NCBI GenBank assembly: GCA_905214175.1 | Contig: CAJMLD010000022.1 | Span: 1 to 13,574, forward strand | From: an uncultured bacterium | GTDB taxonomy: Bacteria; Actinomycetota; Coriobacteriia; Coriobacteriales; Atopobiaceae | Length of the DNA: 13,574 nt | Direction: 5' to 3' | Shown: one piece after another, positions 5,401 through 11,400 of the stretch | Layout: each line of letters opens with the position of its first letter | How positions within the stretch are numbered: the stretch's first letter is position 1 | The notes under the pieces: model-generated | Database searches by the model: none | The model's input: only the letters and a program-made list of their open reading frames with translations | What the model was told of the DNA's origin: nothing | Made by a program: the position numbers and the translations under genes

Positions 5401-8376
5401 CTGCGCAAAGGTGATGGTCACCGCGTCGTTGGCGGCGATGTTCATTCCGGAGCCCGTGCCGGTTGCCCAAAGTGCCGTGGCGTCCTGCCCATCCACGACA
5501 TTGGCCTCTGCGTAGCTCTGGTAGTGAGACATGCCCTCAGAGAGCGAGACCGTTGCCTCTACCTGGGGCTCGTCCGCCTCGCCCCTTACTGCGTGGAGCT
5601 CGAACACCTTCCACCACTTCTCGGTCCTGACGCCGTTCACAACCTTGATGGCTTTGGCCTCAACGGGCGAGGAGAGCGAAATGCTCTGGCTGGCGTCGCC
5701 GTTCACGCTGCCTGCCTCATGCCACTGGTCATCTGTGCCTTGGTAGTACGCCGTGCCGGAGACAATCGCGTCACCAGAGTCCTGCTTGAAGACGATGCCC
5801 CCAATGGTCTTAGCGCCATCGAAGGTCACCACCACGGCAGCACCCTCTACGGTGTAGTCCTTGCCCTGCGCATTCTTGAACCAGCCGTAGGTGCCATCCT
5901 GGGCGTCGCTTGCCGAGGCGGGACTACCGTAGCCAGTGTCGATCTGGTTCTCGAGCGAGACGGCGCCGGTAAAGACCGCAGACTCTCCGTCTGACGCCGA
6001 GTTGATTGTGATCTCCTTAATGGTGGGCCAGGCGTCCTTCTCGTTGTCCTGCGTCGCCACGATGCGAACGCCGTAGGCGTCGACGATACGTAGACCCTCG
6101 GCTTTCACAACCTGACCGGTCTCGTCCGTGTGACCCTCGATGTCATGCCAGGCGGCGCCATCGAACCACTGCAGCTTGGCGTGGTCCATAAAGTCCTTGC
6201 CATCTCCCTGGGTGAAGGCCACGCTCTCAAGGGTGAAAGGACGCGTTTTGGTGAGACCAAAGTAGGTGTCCTTCTGGAGCTTGTTGGGAGACTTGTAGAT
6301 GACGCTCGTCGAGGCATCTCCGTCATAGGCGTTGGAGGTGTCGCCTGTGGGAGCGTCGGTACGATTTGTCACAAAGCGGGTGATGTCGGCATTGGGGTTG
6401 GCAGCAAGCTCTGTCTGCTCTGCCACGTAATCTGCCAGGGCGTTCACGGCGGGCGTAACGTAGGCCTTGCCCACACGAGCGTACTCGGTGTGGTTCACGT
6501 AGTGGTAGCCGTGACCGTTGGCAGCCTCGAGGGACGCTGTTGCCGCGGAGTGGTGCGAGAGGAGCCCCGCGGTATCGCCTTCAAGCTGTGCGCGAAGCGC
6601 CGCAAGGTCGGAGAGGGCCGCAGTGGTGAGGTCCTCCCAGGTCTCGACCCAAGGGCTCATCTGGCTGAGCATGGCCTCATTGCCCGCGTTTGCCTTGTAG
6701 TCGCGCGCGGTCTGGCGGAGGTCCGAGAAGACCTTCTCCATGGCAGCGATGTCATCCGTTGTAACGCTACCAGCGGAGAGTTTTGCCTGGAAGCCCGTGA
6801 GCTGGTCCTTGATAGCTGCCGACTCTCCGTTCTCCCACGTGGTGCCGCCACCGTACATGCGGAGCATGTTGCGAGAGAGCTCGCGAAGCGCATCGGAGCC
6901 CCTGGAGGCAACAGGAGAGTTGTGGTCGACGTAGGAGTAGGAGTCTTCCCAGGCCTGGTCGGCTCGGTCATAGCCCTGCCACAGGCTCCAGGTGAAGTCC
7001 GCGTTCATGAAAATGGCCTGCTTGGAGGGTTCTGACTGCTGCATGGGGTTGAGAACCACGCCCTCGACGCTGCCAGGGGTAACGTCAGAGCCCAGGAAGT
7101 TCTGGTAGCCGCCCATGTGCAGGGCATCCTTATCGTTGTCAGAGCAAGGCCAGTTGATCCACATGAAAGGCGAGCGCCCGGAGTTGGCCTTGAAGCGCAT
7201 GGCAAAGCCGTTGTCAATCTTGCCCCACACCTGGTTGCCAGTATTGACCACCTGGATGTTCTCGGGGAGGTTGCCGTACCAGGACTCGCCAGCACCCATG
7301 TAGTTGACGGGACAGAAGATAATCGTGTCCTTGAGGCCGGGGTACTTGAGCGAGCCGTCCTCGTTCGTGGCCTTCTGCTGGTCGTGAATCCAGGCGGTCA
7401 TGTCGGTGAGGAGCCTAGTGTAGAGCGCCGAGCCCTGGTTGCCCGCGTCATCGGCGAGAATGGCAATCTGCCGCACACCGTGGTCCATGACCTGCTGGAA
7501 CTTTGCCTTGAGAGTGGCCACGGAACTATCGTAGTTGGAGGACGTGATGGGGTTTGCCATGAAGGGATGCAGCGCGTAGACAAAGCGGCACTTGGAGTCG
7601 TTGCCCGCCTTGGCAAGCGGGTCAATCTTCTCGCGCAGCTCGTCCTCCGTGTAGAGGTCGCGCCAGTTGGAATTGTGCTTGGGGTCGTCCTTGGGCGCGT
7701 ACACGTAGGCGTTGAGCTTGTAGTAGCCGCCCCAGGTCATAAGGTTCACGCGGTCCTCGGTACTCCAGGGATCCCCGTAGTAGCCCTCGATGAAGCCGCG
7801 GGTCTTGACATCGGCGCAGTCGCAGACGGTAAACGCACGCAGCGTGGCACCGTCGCTCTGCTGGAGAATCTGGTAGAGCGTCGTGAGGCCGTAGTAAGCT
7901 GCGTCGGTGCTGTTGCCCAGCACGATGAGCTGATCGGCACCGTCACTAGCGGGAACGGAGGCGAGAAGGTAGGCATCGGTCTTCTCAAAAAGGCTCTCTG
8001 GCACAGCGAGGGACCCAGTCTCGACGAGCTGGTCTACGTAGGCGTCAACGACACCGCCGGACCCTCTCACGCCCACAAGAATCGAGGTTGTTCCACGCGA
8101 CGTGGGCACCGACTCGGAGGTAGACGCCCTCATGCCCTTGAGTGCGAGAACCTCGTCCAACCGGGCTTGGGTCTCGGCGTCAATGCCATCTTCGACAACG
8201 GTCGTTACCGCCGAGCGAAGGGTCTGCGTCCCATCTGCATAGACGACGCTATGCGGTGTGGGGTAAATCTGGTAGGCCTCGTCTGCGAGCGCACGTGCGG
8301 GGACCAGGGCGATCCCCAGCACGACAAGCGCCATGGCGACGAGAACCCCCAGTACCCTCGTGTGGATTTGCCTCAT
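2446..8376 (-). CDS. Cell-wall-anchored GH84 beta-N-acetylglucosaminidase (NAGidase/hyaluronidase type), 1976 aa
   Basis: This is a secreted GH84 enzyme predicted to remove terminal beta-GlcNAc from glycans such as mucin or other host glycoproteins. A signal peptide (1-32) is followed by the GH20b-like N-terminal domain (about 33-185) and the GH84 barrel (about 190-510). The barrel opens with RGFIEGYYGDPWS. The catalytic aspartate pair is D309-D310 (ILADDAGN). Y359 and N408/D413 (INWPCSD) match positions that contact the sugar in Clostridium perfringens NagJ. A helical region (about 500-650) leads into F5/8C-like beta-sandwiches near 660-795, 798-930, 940-1077, 1192-1362 and 1370-1500; 1080-1190 is an unassigned beta-rich segment. 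About six FIVAR-type helical repeats (1505-1890) and a sorting signal (TPNTG at 1943-1947, hydrophobic stretch, RFRRRA) end the protein. The ATG has AGGAG five bases upstream. It is second in an operon, 66 bp after the GH20 gene. The WTG motif common in GH84 is NTG here. Confidence 0.93.
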   Translation of the reverse strand: MRQIHTRVLGVLVAMALVVLGIALVPARALADEAYQIYPTPHSVVYADGTQTLRSAVTTVVEDGIDAETQARLDEVLALKGMRASTSESVPTSRGTTSILVGVRGSGGVVDAYVDQLVETGSLAVPESLFEKTDAYLLASVPASDGADQLIVLGNSTDAAYYGLTTLYQILQQSDGATLRAFTVCDCADVKTRGFIEGYYGDPWSTEDRVNLMTWGGYYKLNAYVYAPKDDPKHNSNWRDLYTEDELREKIDPLAKAGNDSKCRFVYALHPFMANPITSSNYDSSVATLKAKFQQVMDHGVRQIAILADDAGNQGSALYTRLLTDMTAWIHDQQKATNEDGSLKYPGLKDTIIFCPVNYMGAGESWYGNLPENIQVVNTGNQVWGKIDNGFAMRFKANSGRSPFMWINWPCSDNDKDALHMGGYQNFLGSDVTPGSVEGVVLNPMQQSEPSKQAIFMNADFTWSLWQGYDRADQAWEDSYSYVDHNSPVASRGSDALRELSRNMLRMYGGGTTWENGESAAIKDQLTGFQAKLSAGSVTTDDIAAMEKVFSDLRQTARDYKANAGNEAMLSQMSPWVETWEDLTTAALSDLAALRAQLEGDTAGLLSHHSAATASLEAANGHGYHYVNHTEYARVGKAYVTPAVNALADYVAEQTELAANPNADITRFVTNRTDAPTGDTSNAYDGDASTSVIYKSPNKLQKDTYFGLTKTRPFTLESVAFTQGDGKDFMDHAKLQWFDGAAWHDIEGHTDETGQVVKAEGLRIVDAYGVRIVATQDNEKDAWPTIKEITINSASDGESAVFTGAVSLENQIDTGYGSPASASDAQDGTYGWFKNAQGKDYTVEGAAVVVTFDGAKTIGGIVFKQDSGDAIVSGTAYYQGTDDQWHEAGSVNGDASQSISLSSPVEAKAIKVVNGVRTEKWWKVFELHAVRGEADEPQVEATVSLSEGMSHYQSYAEANVVDGQDATALWATGTGSGMNIAANDAVTITFAQPRGVGSVRIVQGNKPNGSGVGDALEGGVLEVQDEGSDTWEKVADVTSATSQTLEFSEREVKAIRIRATQDTNGWWVLNEVTASKGTPTNLGAVRTNIEGVSLSASAKNGTVTLSDGTVAFAGGSYLAVDLGAMRNGVTIDAGQSVIPAGTSLVYSQNALEWTEYDPSAAPVAARFVGVRATGDARVAFKGFSASYVRRTEASFVGKTGAVGAFEAAKLFDGKVTTTYKNNHGPTAGDTVTFDLGQERAIHSIAYYVPETSLDFIRNAVVEVAQTADASEWTPVLKINGDEIVPNEFDTSTAKTAAWLTHDPQNPGNMYTANPKTPTTRGNESDPNGTDELDVTARYVRIRFTGTYTQRWVEIGELLINGGEYVSPYGDADVVSTSVEQPGMSPANLIDGKTSTVWAPASDSGSVIYHVSEPLSASGAPKQGVRIVSSGTPSNATVTATVYTSDTYTSTEKIELGRLDQPIAEFTFARVANARAVPFSAVKDIAIAWQGVKPQVAEVFVLDEATAADKGTLADAYNAAKGTDTSAWTSSSRASFEAALENAKSALDAANATQGYVDAAQASLESALAAKVERYAGTALSDLVAAHVSNDDGTYSTRSYQAYAEAYGAADAALETKDNLSQADGEALAASLEAARDVLAFDKTGADRAVQAVSDAEAIFSAGTYTSSTRDSYDGALATLKELLANQAATPGELMSVTDALLAAEEELVDAAGLVAERGEFEKITAGGYTAESYAAYQKAYDDSTAVLEAGSAEEVATAAASLREAKAALVAYDLGAIVADAESLSEGDYTAASWASFAQALAAAKAEHDPAQSRTLGQAVIDARANLVSVLAVKEVIAAAEAVDPTAYTADSVSALNAAVDAARELLDDGTAVEIEAARVAVVNALRDLAPAEPVDGGDTHAPSEGDVDASDPGATVSGGNNDTSGITSGTGTSKPAPKGQGTPNTGDDTSPALVLGVLLSAGAALAATGRFRRRA
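2449..2550 (-). other. C-terminal sortase sorting signal of the GH84 protein (TPNTG)
   Basis: Codons 1943-1976 encode TPNTGDD, then about 17 hydrophobic residues, then RFRRRA. This is the three-part layout of a cell-wall sorting signal, with Thr in place of the usual Leu at the first motif position. It follows a Gly/Ser/Thr/Pro linker (1891-1942). Confidence 0.8.
2707..3864 (-). repeat. About six FIVAR-type helical repeats in the GH84 protein
   Basis: Residues about 1505-1890 hold roughly six units of 60-70 residues that share a pattern. Each has a 'Y(T/S)..S...Y..A...A' first helix, a middle helix with 'L..A', and a closing 'A...L..A...L' helix. Examples begin near 'TSAWTSSSRASFEAALENAK', 'TYSTRSYQAYAEAYGAAD', 'GYTAESYAAYQKAYDDS', 'DYTAASWASFAQALAAAK' and 'AYTADSVSALNAAVDAAR'. 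FIVAR modules usually act as stalks or binding spacers in sortase-anchored proteins and glycosidases. The units are diverged at the protein level, so this is an old expansion. Confidence 0.75.
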
Positions 8377-8396
8377 CTTCTCTCCTAGCGTAGTCA

Positions 8397-8427
8397 GGCG
8401 CGGGGGAGGTGCGGACCGCCCCGCGCC
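8397..8427 (-). promoter_or_regulatory. Intercistronic hairpin between the GH20 and GH84 genes
   Basis: A perfect 9-bp inverted repeat (arms GGCGCGGGG at 8397-8405 and CCCCGCGCC at 8419-8427, 13-base loop) fills much of the 66-bp gap between the two glycosidase genes. No U-run follows on the minus strand and the GH84 ribosome site starts about 10 bases later. It is more likely a partial attenuator or a processing/stability element than a full terminator. Confidence 0.5.
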
Positions 8428-8442
8428 CAGGCTTCCATGCGC

Positions 8443-11400
8443 TTACGAGCGCTTCTTGCGAATCACGATGCCGGCGGCGATAAGAACTGCCGCTGCAGTC
8501 AACAGCAGCGCCACGAACGCCACGGGCGGAAGGGCATCTCCCGCATTGGGCAGAGAGCCATTGGCCGCCACCGTTCCCGTCGCGGCGGGGCCGGCCGAGG
8601 TGACCTTGTCCGAAGTGGTGTCCGTACCGGTGGAGGAACCGCCCTCGCTGTTGCCCTGGTCGCCCTTGCTGCCGGAATTCTCGGGCACCTGGGAGCCAGA
8701 GGAATCGCCAGGATTGCCCGGGACATCCGGATCTGCGGGATCCGAAGGGTCGACAGGCGCGTCGGGATCTGTCGGCACAGCGGGGTCAGTAGGTGCGTCG
8801 GGGTCTGTAGGTGTGTCGGGGTCTGTAGGTGTGTCGGGGTCTGTAGGCGTGTCCGGGTCAACGGGCGTGTCCGGGTCAGCGGGATCCACGGGCGTCTCGT
8901 CAGCAGGAACAAGCGCAAGCATCGCCGAGCGCAGCGACGCATTGGCAGCGTTCACGTCCTCGAGCGTGGGGGCGTCCGAGGAGAGCAGCTCCTTGGCGAA
9001 GGCCACCTCCTGCTGCAGGAGCTTCCAGCCCTCGGCATCATAGGTCTTCTCGTCCAGATCGCTGGCCTGCTCAACGAGGGCGCTCAGGCCATCGATGTCG
9101 ACCGTGGTGTCCACGTAGCGCACGCGAATCTCTGCGGCGCTGGCAAACTTGTTCCTGTTCTGTGCGCTGGTGCCGTCGGTGGTGATGAAGTACAGGCGCA
9201 CGTTGGTCACCTTGGCCGCGGGGGCGTCGAAGGCAATGGTCTTTGCGCCGGCGGAGGACTCAAGCGTTCCAGAGGCGACGGTCGTGTATGCGGACCCGGC
9301 TGCGCCATCTGCCGCCGGCAGCACACCATCGTCCTGGGTGCGCACGTCGACGCGGTACTGGAGTAGACGACCGTTTGTCGCATCGCCGCGCGGAACGTAG
9401 ACCACAGCATCGACGGTACGCGGCTCATCAAGCGCCACGTCAATCCAGTGGGGCATGGTGTTATCGGCCACCCCCTGCCACTGCGAGTGCCAGAAGCTCC
9501 CCTCGTCACCATCGATGGCAGCCGAGGCGGGCCCGTTTGGCCTAGTCTCTCCGTTGAGCTCCTCGGAACAGGCTGTCACACCCGTAAGCTGGGCAAAGAG
9601 GTCGTTCGTGGAACGTGTCTCAAGCCCGTCGATAGCCGCTCGCAGAGACTCAGCATAGAGGTCGACGCTTGCCTGCCGGGCCTTTGGAAGGCCGCGCACC
9701 ACGTTATCGCGTGCCGCCGTGAGCGCGGCCACACTCTGGGCGGTGTAGTCGCTCAAATCTGCGGGGATGAGGGCGAGAAGCGCGTCGACGCGGGCGTAGT
9801 TGGCGCTCGCATAGTCCAGCTGGGCAACGAGGGCGTCGAGCTGCTCTTTGAGAGCTGCTGCCTCGCCTGCCGTGGGGTTCACGGCGTCCACGACCTCGCG
9901 GGCGCGAGCGACCAGAGCTGCGAGCTGGGCGTCGTTTGTCTCTGTAAGGACACCAGAGGCCACAACGAGAGACTGGTCGAGCGCCGCAGTGCTGGCAAAG
10001 TCCGCCGTGCGACTCAGGCGCACGTTGTCGACGTAGCCCTTGAACGAGTTGGTCGTGCTACCAATGCGCTCGACGGGAAGCATGCAGGTAGCCTTGAGCT
10101 TGGTATCGGCATCGGTGCCAAGCTGCTCAATAAGCTCGCCGTTCACGTAGAGCGACACCTTGTTCTTCTCGTTCTTGAACTCGAGCTCGACCCAGGTGCC
10201 CACGGGCAGCTCGTAGTCGAAGGAGTAGTCGTGGTTCTCGCGCGTAATCCCCACCTTGCCCGTGGAGCCCTGGACGGCCTTGATCTGTCCGTAGTCGCTC
10301 TCGAAGAGCACCTGGTCAGAAGCATCTGGGCTCTTGCGCTTAACCTTCACGCGCAGGTCGTTGCCAAGACCGGCGGTCTTGAGCGCGGAGCCTTCGCTCA
10401 CGCTTACGTAGCTCTGACCACCCTCGAGCGAGAGGGCCTTAATGCCGTCGACGGTTATGAGCTGGGAGTTTTCGCCTTCGATGAGATCGTTGCCGTTGCC
10501 CGAAGCGTCCGCGAGGTCATCCAGGCCCCAATGCGCAATCACCCCATCCTCGTTGGCCTTGGTCTCAAAGCCAAAGTCAGTCTGCGGAGCCGCTCCCACA
10601 GATGCCAACGCCGCACGAGCGCTACCAAGGTCGCGCGAGCCCTTGCCCCACGCCGCAGAGGCGTAGAGGCCAGCGGACTGGTCAATGAGCTGGTAAACGT
10701 CGTACTGCGAGACGCCATTCTCGCGTTTGCCGCTCATGTCGTTCCACACCGCGAAGGACCCGCCCAGCATCTGGGCATCACCCGCCGGAATGGTCACGCT
10801 GCCCATGGTATTGATGGCCCCGTTGTAGACGGTGTTGGCATCGAGACCGGCGCTGTGATAGTAACCGCCATTGGGCACGATGTAGTACTTGGTGTCAAGG
10901 GAGTCGATAAGGTCAAAGCCAAGGTCGTACATCTCCTTGGCATCCGCCCAGCCGGTGCTCCAGATGTTCATCTGGCGCCGTTCGCCGTTGGGGCCCGTGC
11001 CAGAGACAGCCACGGAGCCCTTGATGTGGGTGAGGCTGCCCCACACGCGGGCGGTGCGACCGGAGTCCTCGGCATAGGCGAACAGGTCATTCACGAAGGT
11101 GCGGTACGCGTTGCCGTTGGCCTCGAACTCGTCAGCGCCAATGTGGATGGTGGTCTGGCCGTCGAAGACAGGGTTCTCGCCCGTGGTGTACTCGTCCCAG
11201 ATGGAGAGCGCAAAGGCAAGGGAGTCATCGTACTTGTCGCCCAGAAGATTGAGGTGGTCGTTGCCACGACGCGTAGCCGAGGTGGGGGTGCGCAGGTCGG
11301 GGCGAACCTTGGTGAACGCCAGCGAGTGGGCCGGCATGTCAAACTCGGGGACCACGTTCACGCCCATGGCGCGAGAATCCGTGATGAACTGGCGGAACTC

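Noticed and set aside
4474..8388. Plus-strand open frames of about 300-500 codons at 4474-5994, 6130-7035 and 7117-8388
   Set aside because: All are antisense to the GH84 gene, have no recognisable domains, and reflect codon bias of the minus-strand gene.
8761..8886. Possible CRISPR-like array
   Set aside because: Units are 18 bp with no spacers and lie in frame inside the GH20 gene as a Pro-Asp linker.
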